A stretch of 64,000 bases of DNA. It comes from Phoenix dactylifera. Lineage: Eukaryota > Streptophyta > Magnoliopsida > Arecales > Arecaceae. Positions 1 through 14,199 of the stretch are shown here, piece after piece. The notes under the pieces are model-generated. The model did no database searches. It saw nothing but the letters and a program-made list of their open reading frames with translations, and was not told the DNA's origin. Location: positions 22,384,899-22,448,898 of the forward strand of contig NC_052394.1 of assembly GCF_009389715.1 (NCBI RefSeq), written 5' to 3'. Within the stretch, counting starts at the first letter, position 1. Each line of letters opens with the position of its first letter. The position numbers were made by a program, and so were the translations under genes.

Positions 1-1120
1 TATGAGGATAAAAATATATCAACCTTATGCTGAAGAAACAATTTAAATGTTGTCGATGTAATCCGGTCAGTTCTTCAAAAAGAGTTGTGAGATCTAACGT
101 GACGTCGAAAATACTCACCAAGATCAAAACTATTGGTTTGTTACAAGGTTTGTCATACGGTTTACAATAAATATTACATATGCAAGCAGGCGCGGGGGTG
201 CAATTACTTTAGAATCCTTTTTTTTTTTTGGATTAAGGGGGTCGTCCATGGGCAACTAAACCTAAACAAGGTATGATCTCTAATCCTCTTAAGATCGGCA
301 ACCCTTTAATGCTCTCACATGATTACACTTGCTGTACGTTACACCCTTGCTGCCTCACGAGTTTTTTTATTCCTCTAAAAGGAAAAATAATCATCTAATA
401 TATATAGGTATTTGATATATGTACACAATTGGTTTTATTTTGAGCAGAAATAAACAATAATTTGTATTTTGGCTTTTTGTACACAGGACATAATTTAAGC
501 TATTGTAATTTTGTTGAGAGGAGACTAAATAAATTATGTATTTAGTCTATACAAATATAGCTCAACTATTTTATTTTTTTTGTTAATTATAGCTCAGTTC
601 TATTAGTTGAGTGAATTTCAATAATATGTGCAGTTTTTGCTCCACTCAAGTTAAATAGTGAAGAATTGAATAAAGAACCAGCTAGGCTAAAGTTGTTATT
701 AGTTATGAAAACAATTATAACAAGAGAATATGCCAATAAATTATAGTAAATCTAATTGTATCATTTTCTCCTGCTCTTATTGAAAAAAAAAATATCAGTC
801 AATTTATGGTCATTAACACTTCATTATTTCTACTGGCCATAGAAGTTCATTTCTATCATTGTCTTGGTCGGTGACAAACTATATGAGAAGTCGAAAAAAT
901 AACAAAAAGTGTCATATAACAAGCCTTTTTAAAAATGTTTAGTGCAAGACTAGTATTTGAAATATAGCACTAATATAAATTAATAATGTGAAAATGATGA
1001 GGAAGAACAGTCTCCAACTCATATCTGGTTAGTTTGAATAACAAGATGGGCGATTGTGTACTTTCACTCAAAAACTAATGTCATTTGAAGCAAAACTCAA
1101 ACAGAACAGGCCTATTTATA
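1..1120. other. AT-rich intergenic DNA, no gene seen
   Basis: No open reading frame of note, no recognisable repeat ends and no RNA gene were seen. Short A and T homopolymers occur throughout. Confidence 0.6.
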
Positions 1121-1210
1121 CATGCCCAATTTCATTTCTTTAATTTTTTTTCTCCCTCTTCTCTTTGTCCCTCCTTGTTCCCATCATTTAATGAGTTTGG
1201 ACAATCCTTC

Positions 1211-1217
1211 TATAAAT
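1211..1217 (+). promoter_or_regulatory. Possible TATA box of the small gene
   Basis: TATAAAT lies 114 bp before the ATG at 1331, a normal plant spacing if transcription starts near 1240-1250. The CT-rich stretch that follows (about 1240-1320) resembles a plant 5' leader. Confidence 0.4.
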
Positions 1218-1330
1218 GACCCCAGGCGCCTGTGGTTTGCTCACCATCTCCGTTCCTCTCCCCTCGTGTCCTCCTTTTCTCCATTCCATCTCACCTTTCC
1301 CCATTCTCTCTGCTTGTGTCCTTTAAAAGG

Positions 1331-1561
1331 ATGTCTACTCGAAGGCCAACTCGTCACAGGCGCCAGCCATCACAGCATGCAATAGATCTCCCTAATGACC
1401 TCGAGACTGCAGATGTTCCTCCACTGCAAACTGGGGAGAAGAACATGGAATGGAGGTCTCCCGAGACGAAACCATCCGAGGTTCGCTTTGCTTTACCACC
1501 AGTGCCGGCTTCTTCAAGCCAGGTGCCAACCAAAGCCGACTCCACCAAGCCCCAAAACTAG
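1331..1561 (+). CDS. Hypothetical small basic protein, 76 aa
   Basis: I do not recognise the family. The frame reads 76 residues starting MSTRRPTRHRRQ: an Arg-rich N-terminus, an acidic middle and a Ser/Pro/Thr/Lys-rich C-terminus. It looks disordered, with no transmembrane segment, signal peptide or cysteine motif. I chose the ATG at 1331 over the in-frame ATG at 1232 because a TATAAAT at 1211 would put 1232 at or before the transcription start, and the sequence between is a CT-rich leader-like stretch. AATAAA at 1620-1625 could serve as the poly(A) signal. Together these make a compact single-exon gene. The length is short enough that a chance frame cannot be excluded, and the function is unknown. 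Confidence 0.4.
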   Translation: MSTRRPTRHRRQPSQHAIDLPNDLETADVPPLQTGEKNMEWRSPETKPSEVRFALPPVPASSSQVPTKADSTKPQN

Positions 1562-1625
1562 TGTTTTCCCTTCTGTGTCCCATCATGTAAGAGCGTGCTT
1601 CTGGTCTATCAATATGTTGAATAAA

Positions 1626-2154
1626 TAAGAAGTCTGTGCTCGTGTTTCATCAAGAAATGGTATCTCCGTAATTGAGGCATCTTGTTTGAGATTTGCTTTG
1701 CTCTCATGTTTGATGCTTTTGACTAATGATTCACATGATCAAGTTTGAGATAGTTCCATCAAAAGAGAGAGAGAGAGAGAGGTAGAAATTATCGCCAGTT
1801 TTGTTACATGCTTGTGTACGTATTTTGACTGATGGTTGTTGGTTGATTGAAGCCAGGCTGCCACCTTAGGTTGATCAGTTAGTGATAGAATTTAAATGGA
1901 GAAGATCTTTGTCGTTGATGAGCAACAACAGCTATCAATTGATTCTTATCCTTCTACTCTGCATTTTTTGATGTTTTTGGTTTACATTATTATGCGTACT
2001 TGGATATTGGTTTTGTGTTTTTGGAGTTTCATTCAGTGTGCTTGGAACTTTGTCATTGGAACAAATCAATAGAAGTACCCCACCTCACACACATACGCAC
2101 GCACACTTTTTTATCAGAAAGAATGGATATTACTACGTACCTATCGATTTGCGC
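1626..2154. other. Intergenic, with a (GA)n tract
   Basis: A pure (GA)n microsatellite sits at about 1764-1782. Nothing else was recognised before the SINE target site. Confidence 0.5.
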
Positions 2155-2543
2155 AAGAAATAGATCAATCGAGCCACCAAGGTAGTAGCCTGGTGGTAAG
2201 GGGGCGATAATTCCGCCCAAGTTGCCCCGGGTTCGAAACGCGCGGGCGTCGATTAAATTAGGGGACCGGATGCCCCACGCCCGGCTGGCTTGTTGGCGGT
2301 TATGCTTTCCTTCCACTTGTACCAAGGTGGCGCTGGGGTGACGTACCCACACGTGAGGCGGTGAACCCAGTGGGGTGAGCCCACGGGTCGGGGAAGGCAC
2401 GCGAAAACCTGCGACCTGTATCGAACATTCCTGGTGGAAGGGGGGGCCCAGTAATGGGGCTGCTACGCGGGTGGGCTGGTCCCTCCCCCTCCCCTCCTAT
2501 TTTTTACCAAAAAAAAAAAAAAAAAAAGAAATAGATCAATCGA
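2155..2543 (+). mobile_element. tRNA-derived SINE with perfect 18-bp target duplication
   Basis: AAGAAATAGATCAATCGA occurs at 2155-2172 and again at 2526-2543, bracketing a 353-bp body that ends in a poly(A) run. Near its 5' end the body has a tRNA-like head: an A-box-like TAGCCTGGTGG around 2186 and a B-box-like GGGTTCGAA around 2229. The body is GC-rich unlike its surroundings, and a second copy of the same family lies at 8080-8415 on the other strand. The long perfect duplication and poly(A) tail indicate LINE-mediated retroposition that is fairly recent. Open frames across it are shadows. Confidence 0.88.
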
Positions 2544-5044
2544 AGAGAATCATTCTGAAGAGGGCTTAGACAGAAAGTTTTGGCCGGTAAACTGAATTTG
2601 TTGTTTTCTTGAGAACATTAATATAACACCTTGAATATGCAAGGTGATTGTCCATAAAGAGCGGTTTTAGTTGATTAGTATTTGAAGTAATATCTTCAAG
2701 TTACTGAATCAATATTTCTTGATTGCTATCAGAAGTATATATGTTGATGCTTAGGTCCCACTTCAATGAGAGGAGTCAGAGAGATTCTTTCAAAAACAAA
2801 AAATGAGAGGAGTGAGAGATAAGGACAAAAGGACTCTAAGCAGTTTTTACTGGAAAAAATTAAAACAAACTTGCATCTATGAGTATGAATACATTAATAG
2901 AATACGATAACAAGCATTTTTTCTATCAAAAAATTTGGATGAAAATATTATATTGTTTATGGAGATTAATTTACTATTTTTCATCTGCAAGCCACATTTG
3001 AATTTCAGTTGCTCAATTGGGGCCACGAGAGATTGACACAAAATAAAGGCATGTACATAATTTATAAGGGAATCCTAATTCAAGAAAATCAAAAAAAAAA
3101 AAAAAACTAAAGTCAAGGCATCATCTAAACATCAAGTTTAAAGAGAGAAATTAACTCTCCCCCGCCTCCTCACCACCACACACACACACACACACACATA
3201 TATATGTCACTTGTTGTATCCATTGTCTTACATTAGGCCACTATACTGTATCCCATGGTCTTGACTAGAACACTTCAAACTCTTGCAAATATCATTTTTG
3301 TCGCTACCATATAAAGGAAATTGTTATGAACTAATCTTCTACGTGGTCTTGCGCTAGAGCACTTCAACTCCTGCTAACATCAATTTTGTCGCTACCATAT
3401 AAAAGAGTTTGTTATGAACTAATCTTCTCCGACATGGTAATGAAAGCTAGCTTTTTCTAGAAGTGCATTTGTTTGACATGATCGCTCACTCTTTTAATAG
3501 ATGCCTTTTTATGGAAGAAATTTTTTAATTAAATTGTTTCTTTAAAAAAGTTTATAAAAAAGAAAGAAAATACACACGCATACACATGTGTGTGTGTGTG
3601 TGTCTACATTCTAGATCTCTTCTCAAATCTATTTAAGACTACATAGGATAATGGGGGTTCCATAACGATGATCAAAATTGGTAAATATAATCTATCATAT
3701 CTAAATTGCTTATATAATTTGGAGACTCTTAACCTATGTATCAAGTGATAAAAAAATGGACATTCTAAATAAAATTGAATTACATGTATTTTTGATTACT
3801 TGATGCACATGTGTGATTTTCAAATTACATGATTTTTAGTGTATAAGCAGTTTAGATGTAATAGATCACATTCAACTACTCAAATTGTTGTTTTGCAACC
3901 CCATGGTTTAATATAGACCTGATCAGATATACACACATGCATACATGCATACATACGTATTTTCATACATACCGGCACACATATATACATATATGTAGCC
4001 GGATCAGAACAAATAATTAATTTCAAGAAATAGGTACCAATTTTGCCATTTAGTTGAGGACTTGAGCTTGGGATGGTTCCAAATTGATGTGGTAACATCA
4101 GAATTAACAAATAATAAAAAAGTAATGTGCGCACCCATGCACGAGTATATTTTTTGCCATGTTTAATTCAATCACTAATTTTTTTTTCCAGAAAAGAGAT
4201 GGATAGCCATACTTCCAGTGGGAGTAGAAGTGCCATTAAAATGAGACCACCAATCCTTTGATGAAGACAATAGATTCTGGCTAGCTAGAAAATAATACCT
4301 TCTGAACTCCTTTTGCTTAGAAAAATATTGCTCTCCAAAATTTAGCCAGATTGGCACTATGTTGGATTAGGTAGAGCAATGAAGTTTGAGTCTGGAAACA
4401 GCTCCCAATCAACAAGGATAAAAATTGTATATATTCAGCTTAGCGAAAGTAAGAAACTCCCTCCAGTTATTTCATGTGTATTTCTTCTGCCACTCCATGG
4501 CATATCATAATTAAATCTCTATATTGTCCTCAATGTGTATCAAAGTTTCAGACCTATTGCTAAAGGCAAGAAACGAATTGGTTTTAGGAAACCAAAATAG
4601 CTATCATTTAGGAACTTATACACATGAATGGACTTGTCCATCGTATTGGATCTGACATTATGAGAGACACCATCTCCTTGATGATCTGTCTCGTTCTCTT
4701 TTTCTTTTCCTGCATGATGATCTTGTTTAGATTCTGAGATTGATACATTTTGATTCCTCAAACGAAACTCTAAGGAAACATCGCTATAAACTACTCATCA
4801 TGTTCAAGCCATGAGTTCACTTGCAGCTGGTCTGAGACATTGCAATATGGCATTGATACAACGACCAGCCTCGGGAACGAACGATACCATGCATGCATGC
4901 AGATCACCTTTTAACACGTCAGCCTCGCATTCACGTATCACCTTATCTATCATGCTCTGCCATCGTATAGACAAACTCAGAAACTCTAGAATCGTGGTGC
5001 CACCTCCCCTATAATTCAAATCAATTACCCTTGCAAAAGAGCAA
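2544..5044. other. AT-rich intergenic with CA/TA and TG microsatellites
   Basis: (CA)n passing into (TA)n lies at about 3177-3206 and (TG)n at about 3586-3603. A pair of similar short stretches around 3255-3330 and 3340-3430 (shared words such as the ATTTTGTCGCTACCATATAA string) looks like a local duplication. Open frames at 4175-5019 are short, unrelated to known families and overlap on both strands, so no gene is called. Confidence 0.5.
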
Positions 5045-5343
5045 GAGCTTGTTTGAAAAATTCCGCAAAACTAGAGTGAATTTCTTATAAGACTGTAGAT
5101 GCTACATACAGACTATTTAAATGAGATCCATATCAACCTAATCCCTCTTCAATCCATATTCTATGAAAGATGAAAAAGATCTTCATAGAATTTTTTTTTT
5201 TATTCTACAGTCCAACAGATTAATAAATAGAATTTATGTCAAAAGTAGGATGGGACTTCAGAAAAAAAACGAATTGGACAAACTAGCAGGCTTAATTTCT
5301 ATAAAAAATTTAGCCTAATTCTGCTGGATTGCCCAAGCATGCC
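5045..5343. mobile_element. Old MITE-like element with imperfect inverted ends
   Basis: The left end (from GAGCTTGTTTGAAAAATTCC) and the reverse complement of the right end (from GGCATGCTTGGGCAATCCAG) can be aligned over about 45-50 bp. Both contain an ATTYCTTATA/ATTTTTTATA-type block at similar distance from the end. The right side is followed by TTA, as in Tourist-type elements, but the left side has no TTA, so the boundaries are uncertain. No coding capacity. Probably an old non-autonomous DNA transposon. Confidence 0.4.
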
Positions 5344-8079
<2,736 letters not shown>

Positions 8080-8415
8080 AATAGCTGGCTTTTTTTTTTT
8101 GAAAATAGGAGGGGGAGAGAAAATCTCACCCGCGTAGCAGCTCCCACTTGGCCTCCCTTCCACCAGGAAATATTCGATGCGGGTAGAAATTTTTGCACAT
8201 ACCCTCCTCGACCCGTGGGTCACCCCACGTGTGAGTATGTCATCCCAACATCACCTTAATGCCAGCTGAACTAGATAGCGTTCCCATCGAGCGTGTCCAG
8301 GCTGGAGGCATTCGGTCGCCAATATTTAATCGACGCCCACGTGTTTCGAACCTGGACCACACCGGTGAAAATAAAGCCCCATTCCAACTGTGCTACCACC
8401 TTGGTGGCAATAGCT
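8080..8415 (-). mobile_element. Second copy of the same SINE, minus strand
   Basis: Read on the minus strand this matches the 2155-2543 SINE in order: CACCAAGGTGGTAGCA with an A box, GGTTCGAAACACGTGGGCG with the B box, GTCGATTAAAT, CACGTGGGGTGA, CCTGGTGGAAGGG, CTACGCGGGTG and an A tail (T-run at 8090-8100). AATAGCT at 8080-8086 and 8409-8415 is a probable shortened target duplication. It diverges more from a consensus than the first copy, so it is probably the older insertion. Confidence 0.8.
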
Positions 8416-9748
8416 AGTCTTTGTTGAAGGGCGAGGACAATGGAAATTGCATCCACATAGTATCTGGTTGGATTGTTTAATAAGGAATTTAGTCCCTATA
8501 TTCTATCATAGTAAGGTTACTTGGTATAGATAAGTTGTTTCACTCCGGCAATCGGGGCTTAGTATCAGCTAATAACTAGGTCTTGGGGTCCTCCAATGAA
8601 GCAAGTGATCAATTCATAACTTAAAACTGTATCACACTACCTTTGTTTTCTAGATGTTAGTTTTTTCTTTTTTAAAATTTATATGCAAAGATATTTTTTT
8701 AATTTTCATAAATAAGAAATCAAAATATGCAACACTTATTCATGATCCATTCATATATCTTAAATTGATGACTCTTTTTAACTCGGTTTCGCATTACTTG
8801 AGCCCTACCCCTATGGCAAGGTGGTCAGCATTGGTGAGTGATCTTGGTCCCCGATTGATGTGTAAACTGCGACGATAAACTGCATGAACTCACTTGATTT
8901 AAATGCATATATAATAAGTCATGAATAAACTCTATTTGCTGTGCCACTTGCAATATAAGGACACCCAAAAATCCCTTGATAAGCACCTATGCTGAAGGAA
9001 AAACAACCTCCACACTAAAAGGCTAATGATGAGTTAAGTCAATAACCTTTTATACATTAATCAATTTTTTTTTCTCATCAGTATAATTATCTGGGTTCAA
9101 GAAAAAAAAAGAGAAGGCAAGACTAAAAATACAAAACAATGAAAATACGATAACATAATGAAATTTTATGACCTACTTTGGTGATCAAATAAATGGTCAA
9201 ATATACTAGTGCCATTCCCTCTGAAATAGAAGGAATGGATTTATAACAGGGAAGGCAAATAAAAACAACAAGGCAAGAGGAGGAAGAGGGATGGAACAAA
9301 GGAAGCGGCGAAAGTGTCAAGAAACCAAAACAGACAAATTTAAGAAAAAAAAGGCAATTCAACTATGTCTTCAAGAAAGGCAACCAGATTTGCTGATTTC
9401 CTTGAGAAAGTTTCTATCCTTCGACTTGTTCAATGAGTAATCTTGGTGACTCTGCAAGCTTGAATGGATGCATATCTTTTGAACAAAGTTTTTCCACTAC
9501 CCAAAAAGAATCCAAGATCTATAAGCTAAGATGGTTGACCAGAACTCCAGGGATATAGCTCATGGCTGACAAATGCATGACCTGTATAGATTGGGTCATG
9601 CCAGGCTTGAGCCGGGTCAGAGTTGTCCACCCACTAAAGCAGCCTTCTGGCCTGTCGACTGGGCCAGCCCTTGTCATGCCCAAAAGACTTCCCCAGGCCC
9701 AACCTACCGGGCCTGCGTAGTTTCCACGCGCGGCACATAAAAAACCAA
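8416..9748. other. Intergenic, nothing recognised
   Basis: Scattered open frames (for example 9123-9362 minus) are low-complexity hydrophobic translations of AT-rich DNA. A GC-richer stretch at about 9590-9730 with GGGCC words may be old repeat material, but no ends could be defined. Confidence 0.45.
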
Positions 9749-10236
9749 TAAGGGCTCGTTTGGTTCGCGGGAAGCATTTTCCTTCCTAGGAATATGATTC
9801 CTGGGAAACAAATTCCTAGGAAGAGGATGCCTAGGAAAGTACTTTTGGCATGTTTGGTTGACCATGGGAAAGTGACAAATTTCCAAGATGCTTATGTTTG
9901 GTTGGCCATCCACTTTCCTAGGAAAGTTATATATAATTCCTATTATGCCCTTAATAAAAATTAGGTTTTTAATGCCTCTTTAATGCTTCTTTAATGCTGA
10001 AGGGACTTTTTGGGAAAAAAGTAAAAATGGAGTGATTCCCGCCTAATGGGAAAGTAACTTTCCCATGTTTCTCATGGGAAAGACTTTCCAATGAAATGTG
10101 GGAATCACATTCCCATGGGAATACAACTTTTCCTTCTCTCTCCTTTGAAAACTCCAACCAAACAAGAGGCATCTCATTACTTTCCCGTTGACCACACTTT
10201 CCCCCCTTCTATTCCCCCGAACCAAACGAGCCCTAA
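9749..10236. mobile_element. Tourist/PIF-Harbinger-like MITE, TAA target duplication
   Basis: The element runs from GGGCTCGTTTGGTTCGCGGG (9752) to the inverted CCCCCGAACCAAACGAGCCC ending at 10233. These 20-bp inverted ends differ at one position. TAA flanks both sides (9749-9751 and 10234-10236), the 3-bp duplication typical of PIF/Harbinger. The interior is made of GGAAAG/CTTTCC and GGGAA/TTCCC words in both orientations and has no transposase. It ends about 365 bp before the ADF start codon, so it forms part of that promoter region. Confidence 0.88.
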
Positions 10237-10600
10237 AGGGTGCGCTGCCGAAATTTCGCAGCCAACGGAAGATATATTTTTAACCATTCAGAAGCAAAGT
10301 AACGGTAAAATCCCAGGCGCCGTTTCTCCCGCGTCACGGTTCACGGTTGCAGTGGCGCGCCATGATTGGCTGCACGCTTATCCAGGCGACGACGCGTGAC
10401 GACCGTGTCGGAGTATTTGAAGAACCACCGCCCCCACGCCGGGAGCTATTCGCCCCTCCATATCATATCGCCCGAGACTCTGTCATCGGAGCCACCTTTT
10501 CTTCTCTAGTCCGTCAGAGCCCTAGATTTTCTCCAAAAACAATCTAATCGCTCTTCGTCGGGATCCCTCGCCTGCTCGTGCTCCGATCGCCTTCCCAGAA

Positions 10601-11929
10601 ATGGTTCGGCCTTTTCCCGATCGTTGCTTTCTTTGATGCTAAACTTTTGCTGTTTTCTTCTTGTTTTCTCTTAGTTTTCTTTGATTTTGGTATTTTATGC
10701 GTTCGATCTACGGTGATGGTTTTGGTAGTTGGTTGCTGGTCGTTCTTGCTTGCATTTTTGAGGCGATGATCGAGTTTTGCCGTTCTTGATCGCTTGATGT
10801 CCCTCAGTTGTGGGCGCTAGGGATGGTGGGGTAGTTCTGATCTGGTTTACTGGTGTTTGATTAGTATAGTCGTCTGATTCATTATTTGGTTATGTGGATT
10901 TGGTGTTCTTCGTTTAACATTTCTTTAATGGTTTAGGATTCAGCAAAGTTTCAGTATTGGAGTGGTTAGGCTTTGTGGATCTTCTTGAATATGTCGGGTT
11001 GTTTCTTATTTTTTCTCTTCTTTGCAATATTTTGTATTCATGATTCCGGTCCAGGGATCTGCGTGTGATGACGTGTTCTGTGCGGTAGAGGCATTTTGTG
11101 GCTTTCTGTTATTCAGTAACTTTTTAGAGTCAGATCAGATCTATGGTTGTTTGTTATATAATTTTGTATCACTGAGAAAATTAAGTTGATCAGGGTCTAG
11201 CCGGTTGATTATTCTTGGATGCTTAGGTTTCTTATTGCTAAATTGTGAATTGTGCTTATGCTCCCTCTTAAGTTCATTAAGTTTTTGATACATAATAGCT
11301 ATAGAGTTTGATTGATTTTTTATTGTCTACATGCATTGTGATTAGACATAATGTCTAGCTTAGTTTGGGATCTATGAGTTAGTATGTTTCACGAGAATCA
11401 TGGCTTTTTATTTACCTATGCCAAATGATGCATATAGGCCAATGCAGCATCAGGAATGGCTGTGAATGATGATTGCAAGCTGAAATTCTTGGAGTTGAAG
11501 GCCAAGAGAACTCACCGTTTCATAATCTTTAAGATTGACGAGAAACTGAAGCAGGTAATTGTGGAGAAGGTTGGTGAACCCACTATGAGCTATGAGGATT
11601 TCACTGCCGCCCTTCCTGCAGATGAATGCAGATATGCGATCTATGACTTTGATTTTGTTACTGAGGAGAACTGCCAGAAAAGCAAGATCTTCTTCATTGC
11701 ATGGTAATCTTGTCTTTTGATTAGTCTTGGCATAACCTTTTGCCTGTAGATGACATTCATTCTTTCCCATTTATGAAGGTCACCTGACACTTCAAGAGTG
11801 AGAAGTAAGATGCTTTATGCCAGCTCAAAGGACAGATTTAAGAGGGAGTTAGATGGTATCCAGGTTGAACTGCAAGCAACTGATCCAACTGAGATGGGAC
11901 TGGATGTCATTCGAGGCCGTGCCACTTGA
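10601..11929 (+). CDS. ADF: Actin-depolymerizing factor (ADF/cofilin), 3 exons, 139 aa
   Basis: ADF binds G- and F-actin, preferring the ADP form, and severs and depolymerises filaments in the cytoplasm. Exons: 10601-10603 (the ATG alone), 11438-11703 and 11779-11929, all GT-AG. The first intron after the initiator Met is the classic plant ADF structure and explains why an unspliced frame seems to start later at 11456. The product has 139 residues, the usual plant ADF length. It begins [15 protein letters not shown], with the regulatory Ser at residue 6 in the phosphorylatable N-terminus. It contains the conserved [42 protein letters not shown] and actin-binding [20 protein letters not shown] blocks. 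The last residues ([10 protein letters not shown]) vary as in other ADFs. Intron 1 is 834 bp and may carry regulatory sequence, as in other plant ADF genes. Which ADF subclass it belongs to is not resolved. Confidence 0.97.
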
Positions 11930-13524
11930 TTAGCATTACCAGGTTCTGCAATGGAGACTACCTCCTCGTAGTCTGGTTGCTTAAGTGAAATGTTTAGAAT
12001 TGCTTGGGATGGTGAAGTTGCTAGATATTATGTGGGCTTGCTGTTCGGGTTATTATATTGCAATGATCTTTGTCCTCCAAAACACTGTTGATTCTGGGTA
12101 TACCATATGAATTGTTATTTTGTGGCTTTTATATGATGACTATTTTCTTGTAGAGGGATATCTACAAGCTAATGATACGTAACAGTTTGTGGGGGTAACT
12201 GGGTAGGCAGAACCTTTGTTTCATTTGAAATGGATGCTTGACCAATTTAGTGTTATTTCGGTTTTGATTGCAGTTCTTGTGAGCTTTGTAAATTTCCATC
12301 ACACCTTTCTACTACTTTAGAATCAATGTCACATGTTCATTTTTTTTTTTTCCTTTTATTTTCTGTAAATTGTGATAGTATCATCAGTAGGGATTTTTCT
12401 TGCTAGTTCAAGCAGAATCAAGGGCCTTCTTTTTTTTTTTTTTGTGGTGTCTGTGTGTGTGGGGGGGGGGGGAGGTAGATTTTTCCCCTCATATGCATGA
12501 TGTAATGCCATTTTTTAAAATCAGAATCTGGCCTCATGATGCATTGATATTTCTAGCATTAGTTTTTGTAAGTCAGAAATCAGAACGAGGGGGCTTAGCA
12601 ATGATAGTTTGGATGCAGTGTTTTCTGATTTAGGTTCTCTCAGCCACTTGTTTGTCAGTATCTTGATTCATGTCATGTTGATTGTCTTTATATTTGAAAT
12701 TTGCTTCATGACTGTTGGCGTTGTTGTTTAATCTTTGAAAAGGTTTCACTCTATGATGTTCAGTCAACATGCAAGATGAGTGTGTAGAAATATAGTTTAC
12801 AGTGTCAGCAAATTGATCAAAATGGTCAAGCGATTTGTTAAGAATGCCCAAGGAGTTGCTGACATATGTTGTATCTGAGATGTTAGATGATAGCTTACTT
12901 TTGGAACCTTTTCAAAATTATTTGAGGATTGCTACATTGTGCTTCTTGACAACATTGTTAATTTTGGATGGTCTATCGCATCCTGCCCAACATTCAAGTT
13001 TTGACTACATATATTATGATGAACTTAGTCCAAGTACAACCTGTAGGTATGATTCAAAATATTCTAAATATAAATGGTTATGGGACCTGGGTTAATTGCT
13101 TTGTAATAATGGGTGCTACTACATAGAGATTGAAAATAGTAATTCAGAGGCTGTATGGGACTTTTGAGTTTTTCAATCAACTGATTTTGAGCAATTTAGG
13201 GCTACCATTGTGATTATGTACCTTACATGGCATATAAGTTCAGTAGATATTTATTATTTCGAACACAAAGGTTTCAACTAGTTCTTGTATATTGGAGATC
13301 TGCGTAAATCTTTTTCCAGTTTATTGATGAAGTGATGTGGTTGCTACTGAAAATTAAGTTTGAAAAAATGTAAGGGATTAAAATGTTATTTCTTGACAAA
13401 GTCAAGATGTATAGGTTGATTGGTTTCGTGATAAGAATTTTTGGGGTCAAAACTATATAAACTGATGGTAGCTTTTGTGAAATTGAAATTATGATTTTTT
13501 AATGTTTAAATAGGCTCATAGGAA
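11930..13524. other. ADF 3' region and intergenic DNA
   Basis: The ADF 3' UTR probably covers the first few hundred bases, but the poly(A) site was not fixed. A compound T15 / (TG)n / G12 tract lies at 12429-12472. No further gene was seen. Confidence 0.5.
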
Positions 13525-14110
13525 AGAGTGGTATAAGACATGACAGATTACATGGAAGATACGGTTTGTGATGGAAATCTAAGGGGAGATTTGATCTTGA
13601 GTTTGTTGTGGTTAATGATCTGACATATACAAATGCAGATTTTTAAAAGAAACACGAGCGCTTAAATTAACTTTAAGGGTGGATCAAAGTTATCCCAAAT
13701 GGATTACTTTTCATATGGAGGAGAAAGAGAGATTGATTTGTAGGAATTGTAAAGTGATATCCGGCAAAAGCTTGACCACAACATAGGCTAGTAATTTTAG
13801 ATGTATAAACTAGGTGTAAGAAGCAAAGCAAATCAAGTAATAAATGTTCAAATGGTGGTATTTTTAGTTAAATCATTGAGGGATGTTAGAACTTGTGAGT
13901 TGAACCAAATGATCTGGGGGATTGGAAGGCATATTTTATTTAGAGAGTAGATAGAGAAGGTCTGAGGATATTGAAGGGCAAAAGGTTTATAGATAAAGAA
14001 ACTTGATGGTGGAATAATGAGGTACAAGAGACAACGATCGATATCAAAAACCAATAATATTGAGGATTTTGAACGAATGAGAAAGCTAAGAAGGCTATAG
14101 GGCTGGTAAG
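13525..14110 (+). mobile_element. LINE fragment (endonuclease end and linker), degenerate
   Basis: With frameshifts and stops, the plus strand reads as the C-terminal part of a plant non-LTR retrotransposon endonuclease: a HGRYGFGDRN-like stretch at about 13551, an ILEF..NDLTYTNADF-like stretch near 13600-13640, a CKVISGKSLTTTHRLVI-like stretch near 13750, then the linker ETWWWNNEVQE near 14000. Stops throughout show it is dead. It ends abruptly about where the opposite-strand LINE fragment begins. Confidence 0.75.
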
Positions 14111-14199
14111 GCTTAATGCGTTGTTACTAGGACTCTAACACGTGACACTTGTTAGGTGTCCGAGGGTCTATGAATACATGATCTTTCAAAATATCGGAC

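Noticed and set aside
2053..2400. 115-codon minus-strand frame
   Set aside because: It lies within and beside the SINE; its GC-rich body simply lacks stops on that strand.
4175..5019. A run of three minus-strand frames
   Set aside because: No family resemblance, no consistent splice joins, and an equally long plus frame overlaps the last one.
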